A DNA stretch of 64,000 nt from Nocardioides sp. YIM 152315 (GCF_029210375.1 NZ_JARGER010000008.1:1-64000), one strand, 5' to 3'. Shown: positions 25,357-34,634, counted from the stretch's first letter. Made by a program: numbers and translations. Notes: a model not told the origin generated them from the letters alone.

Positions 25357-28300
25357 ATGACCCCACGACAGATCCGCACCCCCGAGGAGCTCGCGGCGGT
25401 GATGCGCACGCCGTACGCACCCAGCGCCCAGCAGTGGGCGGCGATCTCCGCGCCGCTCGCCCCGGCCGTCGTGATCGCCGGCGCGGGGTCGGGCAAGACC
25501 ACGCTGATGGCCGCGCGCGTGGTCCACCTCGTCGTCACCGGCCAGGTGCGCCCCGACGAGGTGCTCGGCCTGACCTTCACCACCAAGGCGGCCAGCGAGC
25601 TGCGCGGCCGGATCCGGACGGCCCTCCAGGAGGCCGGCGCCCTCGAGGAGGCGGACGAGCAGGGAGACGTCCTCGAGCCCACGGTCGCGACGTACAACGC
25701 GTACGCTGCCGGCCTGCTCACCGACCACGGCCTGCGCATCGGCCACGAGCCCGACACGCGGGTGATCACCGACGCGGCCCGCTACCAGCTGGGCGCGCGG
25801 GCGGTCGACCGGTTCACCGGCGACGTCCGCCACCTCACCGACCACCCGGCGACGGTCATCCAGAACCTCCTCGCCCTCGACAGCGCGATGAGCGAGCACC
25901 TCGTCACACCCGACCGGGTGCGCGACCTCGACGCCGAGGCGCGGGCCGGGTTCGAGCGCGCGCTGGCCGAGGAGCTCGCCGGCAAGGGTCGCGTCACCTA
26001 CCGCGAGGCGGTGGAGAAGGCGATCTTCGCGATCGACCGGCGGGCCGAGCTGCTCGGGCTGGTCGAGTCCTACCGGCGGCTCAAGCACGACCTCGGGCTG
26101 ATGGACTTCTCCGACCAGATCGAGCTGGGCGCGAGGCTGGCAGCCGAGCAGGCGGGCGTCGGCGAGCACGAGCGGGCGAGGTTCAAGGTGGTGCTGCTCG
26201 ACGAGTACCAGGACACCTCGGTCGCGCAGGCCGTGATGCTGTCGCGGCTCTTCTCCGGCGGACACCCGGTCACGGCCGTGGGCGACCCCAACCAGGCCAT
26301 CTACGGCTGGCGCGGGGCGTCGGTGTCCAACATCCTGAACTTCGCCGAGACGTTCCCGGCCGCCGACGGGGGCGCGGTGCCGACGTACCCCCTCACGGTC
26401 AACCGGCGCTCCGACGCCCGCATCCTCGACGTCGCCAACCGGCTGGCCGCGCCGCTCCACGAGAAGTTCACCCAGGTCGAGCCGCTGGTCGCCAAGCCCG
26501 AGGCCGGGCAGGGCGAGGTGACGACCCGGGTCTTCACGACGCATGCCGACGAGCTCGCCTGGCTCGTCGACGCGGTCGAGGCGGCGCACGACCCCGGCGG
26601 CGGCTGGGCGAAGATCGGTGTGCTGACCCGCGACAACGCGCACGCCGAGGACGTCTTCGACGCGCTCACCGGGGCCGGCATCCCCGTGGAGATCGTCGGC
26701 CTGTCCGGCCTGCTCCGGCTGCCCGAGGTCGCCGAGATCGTGGCGACCCTGCACCTGCTCCACGACGTCACGGCCAACGCGTCGCTGCTCACCCTGCTCA
26801 CCGGTCCGCGCTGGGCGATCGGCCCGCGCGACCTGCGGCTGCTCAGCCAGCGGGCCTTCGAGATCGCCGGTCGCCGGGGACGCGGGGCCACCCCCGAGTC
26901 GATCGGCGACCACCTGCTCGAGATCGCCGACGGCATCGACCCCGCCGAGATCGCGTCGCTCGACGACGCGCTCGGCGACCCGGGCGACCAGCCCTACTCC
27001 GCGGAGGCGCTGGAGCGGTTCGGGCTGCTGGCGACCGAGCTGCGGATGCTGCGCGCCCACGTCGGTGAGCCGCTCCTCGACATCGTCCGGCGGATCATCG
27101 ACACCAGTGGCACCGACGTCGAGCTCGCCTCGGCCGTCAGCCCGGCCGCGGCAGCCCGTCGCGACAACGTGGACCTGTTCGTGAAGGCCGTCGCCGACTT
27201 CCAGGCAGTCGACGGCGACGTGACGCTCCCGGCCCTGCTGGCCTACCTCACCGCCGAGGACGACCAGGGCAACGGCCTCGACGTCGCCACCCCGACGGAG
27301 GCCGACTCGGTCAAGCTGCTCACCGTGCACCGGTCCAAGGGCCTCGAGTGGGACTCGGTGTTCCTCGTCGGCGTCTGCGAGACCCGCTTCCCGTCCAACC
27401 GCTCGCGCACCCTGTGGACGTCCTCGCCCGCGATCCTCCCGGCGCCGTTGCGCGGCGACGCCCACGACCTGCCGCAGCTCGCCGGCCACGACAAGGCCGC
27501 GCTCGACGCCTACCGTGCCGCGACCCGCGACCACGACGCCGAGGAGGAGCTGCGGCTCGGGTACGTCGCGTTCACGCGCGCGGCGCACCGGCTGGCCGTG
27601 ACGTCGTACCTGTGGAGCCCGCGGGCGACACCGTTCGGGCCGTCGCCCTACCAGGCCGTGGTGCGCGACCGGCTCGACGCCTGGGGCGAGCCGACGGACG
27701 GCTGGCAGGACAAGCCCGTGAAGGGCGATCCCAACCCCTACGACGCGGTCGACCCCTCTCGGCCGTGGCCGCCCATCGGCACCGGCCAGGAGGCCGCACT
27801 GCGACTCGAGGCAGCTCGGCGGGTCCGGGAGATCGATCCCGTGGCGGCGGATGCCGGGCTCGACATGATCGAGGCCGCGCGTGTGGCCGAGTGGGACGAG
27901 GAGCTCGAGCGGCTCGTCGGCGAGGCCCGCGCCGAGCGCAGCAGCGACATCGAGGTGACCCTGCCCAGCAGCCTCTCGGCGACCGCCCTCGGTCGGCTCC
28001 GCGACGATCCCGGGACGTTCGCGCGCGAGCTCGCCCGGCCGATGCCGCGGCCGCCGTCGTCGGCGGCCCGCTTCGGCACCCGCTTCCACGCGTGGGTGGA
28101 GGCGCGGTTCGGTCAGCAGGATCTCTTCGACTACGGCGACCTGCCCGGCCGCGCCGACGCCGGCATCGACGACGACACCGACCTCAAGGAGCTGATCGCG
28201 ACCTTCGAGTCCGGCCCGTTCGCGACGCGCACGCCGTTCCAGGTGGAGGCGCCGTTCGCGCTGGTGCTCGCGGGTCAGGTGGTCCGCGGCCGCATCGACG

Positions 28301-28530
28301 CCGTCTACACCGAGACCGACGGTCGCTACCTGCTCGTCGACTGGAAGACCAACCGGTCCGCCACCGCCGACCCGCTCCAGCTCGGCATCTACCGGCTCGC
28401 GTGGGCCGAGCTCCACGGCGTGCCACTGGAGAGCGTCCGTGTCGCGTTCTACTACGTCCGCACGGGCGAGGTCGTCGAGCCCGAGGACCTGCCCGACCGT
28501 CAGGCGCTCGAGGCGCTGCTCTCCGTGTGA
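25357..28530 (+). CDS. adnB: AdnB-like helicase-nuclease subunit
   Basis: 1057 residues, ATG 25357. UvrD-type motor with Walker A GAGSGKTT (about 43-50), LGLTFTTKAASELRGR, motif II LLDEYQDT (about 281), NQAIYGWRGA, TVHRSKGLEW and AFTRAAHRL. The C-terminal RecB-like nuclease contains FGTRFHAWVE and YLLVDWKTNRSA (about 990). I see no Fe-S cysteine set in this subunit, as expected. It works with AdnA at DNA ends. Its 3' end overlaps the convergent flavoprotein gene by 31 bp. Confidence 0.9.
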   Translation: MTPRQIRTPEELAAVMRTPYAPSAQQWAAISAPLAPAVVIAGAGSGKTTLMAARVVHLVVTGQVRPDEVLGLTFTTKAASELRGRIRTALQEAGALEEADEQGDVLEPTVATYNAYAAGLLTDHGLRIGHEPDTRVITDAARYQLGARAVDRFTGDVRHLTDHPATVIQNLLALDSAMSEHLVTPDRVRDLDAEARAGFERALAEELAGKGRVTYREAVEKAIFAIDRRAELLGLVESYRRLKHDLGLMDFSDQIELGARLAAEQAGVGEHERARFKVVLLDEYQDTSVAQAVMLSRLFSGGHPVTAVGDPNQAIYGWRGASVSNILNFAETFPAADGGAVPTYPLTVNRRSDARILDVANRLAAPLHEKFTQVEPLVAKPEAGQGEVTTRVFTTHADELAWLVDAVEAAHDPGGGWAKIGVLTRDNAHAEDVFDALTGAGIPVEIVGLSGLLRLPEVAEIVATLHLLHDVTANASLLTLLTGPRWAIGPRDLRLLSQRAFEIAGRRGRGATPESIGDHLLEIADGIDPAEIASLDDALGDPGDQPYSAEALERFGLLATELRMLRAHVGEPLLDIVRRIIDTSGTDVELASAVSPAAAARRDNVDLFVKAVADFQAVDGDVTLPALLAYLTAEDDQGNGLDVATPTEADSVKLLTVHRSKGLEWDSVFLVGVCETRFPSNRSRTLWTSSPAILPAPLRGDAHDLPQLAGHDKAALDAYRAATRDHDAEEELRLGYVAFTRAAHRLAVTSYLWSPRATPFGPSPYQAVVRDRLDAWGEPTDGWQDKPVKGDPNPYDAVDPSRPWPPIGTGQEAALRLEAARRVREIDPVAADAGLDMIEAARVAEWDEELERLVGEARAERSSDIEVTLPSSLSATALGRLRDDPGTFARELARPMPRPPSSAARFGTRFHAWVEARFGQQDLFDYGDLPGRADAGIDDDTDLKELIATFESGPFATRTPFQVEAPFALVLAGQVVRGRIDAVYTETDGRYLLVDWKTNRSATADPLQLGIYRLAWAELHGVPLESVRVAFYYVRTGEVVEPEDLPDRQALEALLSV

Positions 28531-29564
28531 GCCAGCCACGCGGCCACGCCGCGAGCGGCGGACCGCCCGGCGCGGTTGGCGCCGATCGTGCTCGCGGACG
28601 GGCCGTAGCCGACCAGCTGCACGCGCCGGTCCGCGAGGGCGGTCGTGCCGGCGCGGTCGAGCTGGATGCCGCCGTGCTCGGAGCGCAGGCGCAGCGGCGC
28701 GAGGTGGGCGATGGCGGGCCGGAAGCCGGTCGCCCAGAGGATGACGTCGGCGGGCCACGGGGTCCCGTCGGGCATGCGGACGCCGTCGGGCTCGATGCGC
28801 GTGAACATCGGCTGCCGGTCGTACGCCCCCAGGCGCGCGGCCGCCTGCTCCTGCTCGCGCAGCGCCAGCCCGGTCACGCTGACCACGCTCATCGGCGGCA
28901 GGCCGCGGCGGACCCTGTCCTCGACCAGCGCCACCGCCTCGCGGCCGCGCTCGGGTGTGAAGTCGTCGGTGCGCCAGACCGGCTCGCGGCGGGTCACCCA
29001 GAGGGTGTCGGCGGCCACCGGCGCGATCTCGCCGAGTAGCTGCACGGCCGAGGCGCCACCTCCGACCACGACGACCCGGCGCCCGGCGAAGTGGTCGGGC
29101 CCGGGATAGCGGTGCGTGTGGAGCTGCTCGCCGCGGAAGGCGTCGATGCCCGGGTACCACGGCAGGTGCGGCTGCGACCAGGTGCCGGTCGCGTTGACGA
29201 TGGTGTGCGACGTCCAGCTGCGGTCGCCGGCGTGGACGGCCAGCAGTCCACCGACGGACTCCACGCGGTCGACGCGGACCGGTCGGAGCACGGTCAGGCC
29301 GTGGGCGCGCTCGTAGTCGCCGAAGTAGGCGGGCACCACGACGTTCGCGCGACCCACCTCGTCCGCCGGGGGTGCCGAGTCGGGCAGCGCCGCGATGCCG
29401 TGCACGTCGTGCATCGTCAACGAGTCCCACCGGTGCTGCCACGCGCCGCCGGGCGCGGCGTTCGCGTCGAGGACCACGTGGGAGATGCCCCGCCGCTGCA
29501 GGTGGTGCGCCGCCGACAGCCCGGCCTGTCCGGCACCGATCACCACCGAGTCGAGGATCTCCAC
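28500..29564 (-). CDS. Flavin-dependent monooxygenase-like oxidoreductase
   Basis: 354 residues from GTG 29564. Two dinucleotide loops are present, VVIGAGQAGLSAAHHL (FAD) and VVVVGGGASAVQLLGE (NADPH), with the FMO-like signature variant FRGEQLHTHRY between them (final Trp replaced by Tyr) and WATGFRPAIAHL near the end. It fits the YUCCA/Trk/Baeyer-Villiger-like group that oxygenates or reduces small molecules with NADPH. The start is uncertain because GGAGG abuts the GTG. The promoter region is filled by dispersed repeats. Confidence 0.85.
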   Translation of the reverse strand: MEILDSVVIGAGQAGLSAAHHLQRRGISHVVLDANAAPGGAWQHRWDSLTMHDVHGIAALPDSAPPADEVGRANVVVPAYFGDYERAHGLTVLRPVRVDRVESVGGLLAVHAGDRSWTSHTIVNATGTWSQPHLPWYPGIDAFRGEQLHTHRYPGPDHFAGRRVVVVGGGASAVQLLGEIAPVAADTLWVTRREPVWRTDDFTPERGREAVALVEDRVRRGLPPMSVVSVTGLALREQEQAAARLGAYDRQPMFTRIEPDGVRMPDGTPWPADVILWATGFRPAIAHLAPLRLRSEHGGIQLDRAGTTALADRRVQLVGYGPSASTIGANRAGRSAARGVAAWLAHTESSASSA

Positions 29565-29615
29565 CTCCGGGCAACACCGCGCGGGCGCGGGATAGTCCGA
29601 GGCCGCCGGCGTTGC

Positions 29616-29775
29616 GGTGGTTGAGGAGCGACGAAGTCCCGTCTCGAACACGGCGGCTCGGTGGTTGAGGAGGGACGAAGTCCCGTCTCGAAACCACCCT
29701 TCGGCGATCACCGGGTTTCGAGACGCGTCGCTCGGTCCGTCGCTGCGCTCCGGTCCGAGCCGACGCTCCTCAACC
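29616..29775. repeat. Cluster of three dispersed repeat units
   Basis: Units at 29616-29648 (truncated), 29660-29698 (complete, GGTGGTTGAGG...CGAAACCACC) and about 29713-29775 (inverted, GGTTTCGAGACGC...CGCTCCTCAACC) lie end to end. The first two share GACGAAGTCCCGTCTCGAA exactly. The last overlaps the stop codon of the cache protein gene. Confidence 0.88.
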
Positions 29776-30504
29776 TTCGCCGCTGGTCGCTGCCCTCGCA
29801 GGCTCGGGCAGCGGCGGCTCGATGAGCTCCCAGGGCAGCCGGGAGAGGCGTACGCCGGCCCGGCGCCGCTGCTGGGGCAGGAGGCAGCCGGTGATCCAGC
29901 GGCTCGAGGTCGACACCACGACGCGGCCCTCGTCGTTGGCGAGGATCGCGTCGCTGCCGCCGAGCCCGCGCAGCACCATCGTCTCGAAGCCGGTGATCGG
30001 CACGTCGGCGCCGGCGACGCCGAGGAAGCGGCCCGCGACCTCGATCGGCATGGTCAGCGTCAGCAGGTAGCGATCGGTGCCGTGCACGTCGACGTAGGGG
30101 CCGACGACGTGGCGGGCGCGGGTCCGCCGCGGGACGGCGAACCAGTCGGCCGCCGTGTAGTCGTAGAAGCCGATGCTGTCGGGGTGGAGGTCGACCTCGA
30201 GGGGCACGGGTGCGTCCCTGCCCGGCGGCCGCTGCCACCACTCCAGGCGCAGCGGGTGACCGGGCAGCGTGCCGGGCTCGAGGATGATGCCGAGGCCCAC
30301 CGCGAGCTGGTCGGCGGCCTCCAGGAGCTCGACGAAGGCCGGCGCGAGACCGCTGACGTCCGCGTCGTCGAACGGGCGCCCCGTGTCGACGGCGGCGGCA
30401 TGACGGTCGAGGGTGAGTCGCCGTACCTCCGCGACCGTCGCGAAGACACCCTCGGCCGCGGCGCAGATCACCGTGGCCGGGTCAGCGGCGTGGGTGGTGG
30501 TCAT
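29770..30504 (-). CDS. Cytosolic cache-domain protein
   Basis: 244 residues, no transmembrane segment and no output domain. FATVAEVRRLTLDRHAAA and the central YVDVHGTDRYLLTLTMPIEV, followed by RFLGVAGADVPITGFET and VSTSSRWITG, match double-cache-like sensor domains, here free in the cytoplasm. The start overlaps the GntR gene by 23 bp. In actinobacteria such soluble cache proteins often sit next to FCD-type GntR regulators of amine or amino-acid catabolism (recalled association), so a ligand-sensing accessory role for the regulator is plausible. The gene ends inside a dispersed repeat. Confidence 0.75.
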   Translation of the reverse strand: MTTTHAADPATVICAAAEGVFATVAEVRRLTLDRHAAAVDTGRPFDDADVSGLAPAFVELLEAADQLAVGLGIILEPGTLPGHPLRLEWWQRPPGRDAPVPLEVDLHPDSIGFYDYTAADWFAVPRRTRARHVVGPYVDVHGTDRYLLTLTMPIEVAGRFLGVAGADVPITGFETMVLRGLGGSDAILANDEGRVVVSTSSRWITGCLLPQQRRRAGVRLSRLPWELIEPPLPEPARAATSGEG

Positions 30505-31264
30505 CCGGTCCTCCCTCCCGGTCGCGCGACCGGGTCGTGGCGATGTGCTCCTCGATGAGCCGCCGGGTGTCCCCGTCGACCTGCTCCTCGGTCAGCCGCC
30601 GGGCCAGATCGCCGTCGTGGCGGGCGACGGCCTCGACGACGGCCGCGCGCTCGCCCGCGACGGCCGCCGCCGAGCGGTCGGGCTGCAGCCGCCACATCAC
30701 CTGGGCCAGGTCGCCCTGGATCTCGATCTCGAGCCGGGTGAGCCGGGCCGACTGCGCCGCGGCGGCCATCTCGATGTAGAAGCGGCCCTCGAGCCGGTGC
30801 AGCTCGGTGGCGTCGCGGGCGCCCGACATCCGGGAGACCAGGTCGCGCAGCCTGGCCAGCTCCGTCGGCGAGGCCCGCTCGGCCGCCTTGTGCGCGGCGG
30901 ACCCGGCCACCATCGCGTGCATGTCCCCGATCTCGCGCAGGTCGCTCACGCCCACCTCGGCGAGCCGGTCGTGGGAGAGGCGCGCCAGTGCCGCCGGCGA
31001 CATCCGCACGAAGCTCCCGCCACCGCGACCGCGCCGGGTCTCCACGAGCCCGCGGGAACGCAGGTCGGCCAGGGCGTCGCGCAGGGTGAGCGTCGAGACG
31101 TTGAGCGTCGCCGCGAGCTGCGACTCGGAGGGCAACTGCTCACCGTCCTCGATGAGCCCGAGGGCGATCGCACTGCCGAGCCGGCGAGCGACCGCCTCGC
31201 TCCGGCCACCCCCCTCGAGCGGGGTGAGGAGCGCGTCGCGCGCGTCACCCGACAGCAGTCGCAC
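30482..31264 (-). CDS. FadR/GntR-type regulator with FCD domain
   Basis: 260 residues from GTG 31264 (GGAGGAGG 5 nt upstream); the open frame extends further. The winged helix is clear: AIALGLIEDGEQLPSESQL, LRDALADLRSRGLVETRRGR. The C-terminal FCD all-helical domain (DLREIGDMHAMVAGSAAHKA, HRLEGRFYIEMAAAAQSARL) normally binds a small acid and a metal. It is divergent from the operon starting at 31442 and is its most likely regulator. Confidence 0.92.
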   Translation of the reverse strand: MRLLSGDARDALLTPLEGGGRSEAVARRLGSAIALGLIEDGEQLPSESQLAATLNVSTLTLRDALADLRSRGLVETRRGRGGGSFVRMSPAALARLSHDRLAEVGVSDLREIGDMHAMVAGSAAHKAAERASPTELARLRDLVSRMSGARDATELHRLEGRFYIEMAAAAQSARLTRLEIEIQGDLAQVMWRLQPDRSAAAVAGERAAVVEAVARHDGDLARRLTEEQVDGDTRRLIEEHIATTRSRDREGGPDDHHPRR

Positions 31265-31340
31265 CGCGCCTCCTCCCGTCGAGCCGCCCAACCGCGGCCC
31301 GCGGCCCGATCGTATGTCCGGACCACCCCCGATTCCGGGG

Positions 31341-31369
31341 TTGTCAGTAAACATTCAGTCCCATAGGTT
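31341..31369 (+). promoter_or_regulatory. Predicted housekeeping promoter of the 31442 operon
   Basis: TTGTCA (31341-31346), a 17-nt spacer and TAGGTT (31364-31369) fit the actinobacterial sigma-A consensus. Transcription would begin near 31376, 66 nt before the first start codon. Confidence 0.6.
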
Positions 31370-31389
31370 TATCCACCAGCTGAGGTGAC

Positions 31390-31422
31390 CTGACTCACAT
31401 CTGACTCACATCTGACTCGCAC
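31390..31422. promoter_or_regulatory. Three tandem 11-bp direct repeats (operator candidate)
   Basis: CTGACTCACAT at 31390 and 31401 and CTGACTCGCAC at 31412 are spaced exactly 11 bp, placing each on the same face of the helix. They lie between the predicted promoter and the start codon, where a bound repressor would block elongation. Confidence 0.6.
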
Positions 31423-31441
31423 CGAGAGGCGGGAGCTGCCG

Positions 31442-32836
31442 ATGACGCAGACGGACAGGGGAGAGGGAGGCGGCGCCGACGCACTGTCGTCGCCGTTCAC
31501 GCCGGGGATGCGTGACAACCCCGCGGAGCTCGGGGAGTACGTCGACGGGATCGTCGGCCGGCCGCTGCCCGTGGTCGACGGGGCGCCGGTCGGGGACCCG
31601 GGGCCGAGCCCCGAGCAGGAGTTCGCCACGGAGTGGCGCAACGCGGCGTACAACTGCTTCTCGTCGGGCCACAAGTTCTGCCGCGAGGTCTGTCCGGTCA
31701 TGCAGGTGACCCGCAACGAGTCGTGGACGCCGACCGCCTTCCACGCCAACGTGGTCGCGATGGAGAAGGGCGACCTCTCGGTCGAGGACGTCGCCGCGGA
31801 CTACGTGAACTGCACCCAGTGCGGAGCCTGCGAGCTGCGCTGCCCCAACACGCTCTTCACCGGCGACTTCTACCGCTTCCGCACCCGCACCGTCGACGTG
31901 GTCAAGGCCGTGCGCGCCCTCGCCGTCGACCAGGGCGTCCACCAGGAGGGCTGGCGCACCTGGAACGCCCGCACCGACGAGCGCACCCACGAGCCGGTGC
32001 TCGGCGACACCCCGGTCAGCCAGGAGCACGTGCGTGACTGGAGCGAGGGTCTCGACCTGCCGCTCGGCGGCGAGACCGTGCTCTTCGTCGACTGCGAGGC
32101 CGCGTTCTACCGCACGTCGGTGCCCCGCGCGGTCGCGCAGATCCTCCGGCTGGCGGACTACGACTTCGGGCTGATGGGCGAGCAGTGGTGCTGCGGCGGG
32201 CCCGCGGCCGAGATGGGCTACGTCGACCAGGCCAAGCGGTTCGCACGACACAACCTCGACAACTGGCGCTCGACCGGCACGAAGCGCGTGCTGGTGCTCG
32301 ACCCGCACGACTACATCTCGTTCACCGAGGACTACCCGCGCTACTTCGGCGACGAGTACGCCGACATCGAGGTCGTGCTGGTCGTCGAGCTCTTCGCCCA
32401 GCTGATCCGGGAGGGCCGGCTCACCCCGTCGGTCCCCGTGGAGCGCACGATCACCTACCACGACCCCTGTCGGCTCAACAAGCGCAAGGGCATCTGGAAG
32501 GAGCCGCGCGAGATCCTCCGCGCGATCCCGGGCCTGACCTTCAACGACGTCGACCGGGTCACCCAGTGGTCCTACTGCTCCGGGGGAGGGGGCGGGCTGC
32601 CCGTCGAGAAGCCCGAGCTCACCGCCGCGATCTCCGAGCGTCGGTTGGAGAAGGCGGCCGCGCTCGAGGTCGACACCCTGGTCAGCGCGTGCCCCTGGTC
32701 GGAGCGGCCGCTCTCCGAGGCTGGAGCGGGACAGGACATCGACGTGGTCGACATCCACGAGCTGCTGGCGCAGAGCCTCGGCGTCGAGGTCGGGGGCACC
32801 ACGCGGGGCCCGTCGACGGGGGAGGGTGCGGCGTGA
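31442..32836 (+). CDS. (Fe-S)-binding oxidoreductase subunit with CCG domains
   Basis: 464 residues, ATG 31442. An N-terminal ferredoxin-like segment (FCREVCPVMQVT, NCTQCGACELRCPN) gives cysteines for 4Fe-4S clusters, and two CCG-type motifs follow (QWCCGGPAAEMGY, and HDPCRLNKRKG with SYCSGGGGGLP). The layout matches GlcF/LutA/heterodisulfide-reductase-D-like partners of FAD-linked hydroxyacid oxidases. It would pass electrons from the next gene product to a quinone or other acceptor. First gene of a five-gene operon; the stop overlaps the next GTG. Confidence 0.9.
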   Translation: MTQTDRGEGGGADALSSPFTPGMRDNPAELGEYVDGIVGRPLPVVDGAPVGDPGPSPEQEFATEWRNAAYNCFSSGHKFCREVCPVMQVTRNESWTPTAFHANVVAMEKGDLSVEDVAADYVNCTQCGACELRCPNTLFTGDFYRFRTRTVDVVKAVRALAVDQGVHQEGWRTWNARTDERTHEPVLGDTPVSQEHVRDWSEGLDLPLGGETVLFVDCEAAFYRTSVPRAVAQILRLADYDFGLMGEQWCCGGPAAEMGYVDQAKRFARHNLDNWRSTGTKRVLVLDPHDYISFTEDYPRYFGDEYADIEVVLVVELFAQLIREGRLTPSVPVERTITYHDPCRLNKRKGIWKEPREILRAIPGLTFNDVDRVTQWSYCSGGGGGLPVEKPELTAAISERRLEKAAALEVDTLVSACPWSERPLSEAGAGQDIDVVDIHELLAQSLGVEVGGTTRGPSTGEGAA

Positions 32837-34344
32837 CCCTCCAGGCCGAGCGCGTCGACGAGGTCGTGGCCGCGCTGCGCTCCGTGCTCGCCGACGACCA
32901 GATCCTGACCTCGAAGGCCGACCGCTTCAACCGGGCCCGTGTCCCCGCGCCGTTCCCGGTGCACCGGTGGGCCGAGCGGCTCCCCGACCTGGCGGTGCTG
33001 CCCACCAGCACCGCGCAGGTCTCCGGCGTGCTGCGCATCGCCAACGAGCTGCGGATCCCGGTCGTGCCGCGGGACGGCGGCACCGGACTCACCGACGGCG
33101 CGGTGCCATTGCGCGGGGGGATCGTGCTCGACGTCAAGCGGATGAACCAGGTCAAGGAGCTCGATCTCGACAACCGCACTGTCACGGTCGGCACCGGCAT
33201 CAACATGCTCAAGCTCAACGAGGAGCTCGCGCCGCACGGACTGTTCTATCCCGACGACCCCGCGTCGTACCCCTGCTCCCTGGTCGGCGGCCGCATCGGC
33301 ACCAGCGGGTGGTCGCTGATCGGCTCGCGCTACGGCCACACCCGCGACCTGGTGCTGAGCTTCGACCACGTGCTGCCGACCGGGGAGGTGCTGCACGTCG
33401 GTGACGGCATCGGCCACAAGATCAGCAAGTCCTCGAGCGGCTACCAGCTCAAGCACCTGTTCATGGGCCACCAGGGCACGCTGGGCGTCGCCACCGAGGC
33501 CACGCTCAAGCTCTACCCCAAGCCGGAGGCGGAGCTCTCGCCGTTCTGGGCCTTCGACGACTACGACGACGCCTACCGGTGCGTCGGCGCGCTTGCCCGG
33601 GCGGGCGTCGCCACGTTCGCCGGTGCCGTGCTCTTCGACGAGTGGAAGGTGGCCTACCTCCGTCGCGACGACGAGGCCTACATCCCCCAGCCCGGCGACG
33701 TGCGCGCCCTGGTCTGCGCCGTGATGTACGGCTACGAGGACGAGGTACGGCCGGCCGGCCGGAGGCTCTTCCGGATCGCGAAGGAGCACGGCGCCCGCTA
33801 CCTGGGCGACGAGATCTCCGAGGGCGACTGGGCCGCGCGCCACGACCGCTACGCCACCCCGCTGCACGGCCGCACCAAGGACGGCCAGGTGGTGCCGATG
33901 AGCTGGCACTGCGAGGACGCGGCGATCAACTACACCCACCTCCCGGCCGTCTCGAAGGCGTGGCACGAGATCGTCGCCGACCTGCGTCGCAAGACCGACG
34001 TGTTCGACGACTGGGGCATGTTCGCCTACACCTCGGCCGACACCGGCGTCGACTACCTCACCGAGATCGACGTCGGCATCTGGGAGCAGCAGCTCGACGA
34101 CCGGGCGTGGGACCTGTGGGTCCGGGCCAAGCGCGACATCGCCGCGGTCGCCCTCGCCCACCGCGGCTCCATCAGCGCGTGCCACGGCTCGTGTCGGGCC
34201 GGTGAGGTCGACCTCGTCCCCGACGAGCTCGGCCGCGGATTCGACGTGATGCTCGACCTCAAGCGCACCCTCGACCCCCACAACATCATGAACCCCGGCA
34301 AGTACCTCCTCGACCGGGCCTTCGAGACAGGAGACCGGCCATGA
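32833..34344 (+). CDS. FAD-linked oxidase (GlcD/D-2-hydroxyacid dehydrogenase family)
   Basis: 503 residues from GTG 32833, coupled to the previous gene by a GTGA overlap. The FAD_binding_4 (PCMH/VAO) domain is seen in VVPRDGGTGLTDGAVPLRGG (about 79-98), YPDDPASYPCSLVGGRIGTS and GHQGTLGVATEATLKLYPKP; a FAD-oxidase_C domain ends with LKRTLDPHNIMNPGKYLLD. With the Fe-S protein it should form a membrane-peripheral dehydrogenase for a 2-hydroxy acid or related substrate. The linked amino-acid-type permease argues for an amino- or hydroxy-acid; the exact substrate is unknown. Confidence 0.92.
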   Translation: MTLQAERVDEVVAALRSVLADDQILTSKADRFNRARVPAPFPVHRWAERLPDLAVLPTSTAQVSGVLRIANELRIPVVPRDGGTGLTDGAVPLRGGIVLDVKRMNQVKELDLDNRTVTVGTGINMLKLNEELAPHGLFYPDDPASYPCSLVGGRIGTSGWSLIGSRYGHTRDLVLSFDHVLPTGEVLHVGDGIGHKISKSSSGYQLKHLFMGHQGTLGVATEATLKLYPKPEAELSPFWAFDDYDDAYRCVGALARAGVATFAGAVLFDEWKVAYLRRDDEAYIPQPGDVRALVCAVMYGYEDEVRPAGRRLFRIAKEHGARYLGDEISEGDWAARHDRYATPLHGRTKDGQVVPMSWHCEDAAINYTHLPAVSKAWHEIVADLRRKTDVFDDWGMFAYTSADTGVDYLTEIDVGIWEQQLDDRAWDLWVRAKRDIAAVALAHRGSISACHGSCRAGEVDLVPDELGRGFDVMLDLKRTLDPHNIMNPGKYLLDRAFETGDRP

Positions 34345-34634
34345 ACGCTGGGTCCGACGGCAGATCGATCGGCTACCGCTACGCCGAGCAGCACGACCCA
34401 CCCGACCCGGTCCGGGTCTCGGACGTCGCGGTGACGACCTTCGAGCACGTCTTCGAGGTCGACCCGCGCCTGATGGAGCGGTGGGTGCTCCAGCAGCAGT
34501 TCCCCAACTGGGACAGCCTCCGCATCATGAACAGCCGGCACGACCACCTCGACTGGATGCACCGCCACTTCGCCCACAGGGTCGTCGTCGGCTCCGAGCT
34601 GCTGGCCGAGGTCGAGCAGGAGGGACGGGGATGA
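34341..34634 (+). CDS. 97-residue hypothetical protein in the oxidase-permease operon
   Basis: ATGA overlaps on both sides (34341 with the oxidase, 34631 with the permease) show that it is a translated operon member. Sequence: VRVSDVAVTTFEHVFEVDPR, LMERWVLQQQFPNWDSLRIM, HDHLDWMHRHFAHRVVVGSE. It is soluble, aromatic and His-rich (HDHLDWMHRHFAH), a pattern that could hold a metal. I do not recognise the family. Confidence 0.8.
   Translation: MNAGSDGRSIGYRYAEQHDPPDPVRVSDVAVTTFEHVFEVDPRLMERWVLQQQFPNWDSLRIMNSRHDHLDWMHRHFAHRVVVGSELLAEVEQEGRG

Noticed and set aside
31442..34344. LutABC lactate utilization operon
   Set aside because: The Fe-S and FAD subunits are of GlcF/GlcD type and there is no LutB/LutC-like gene.
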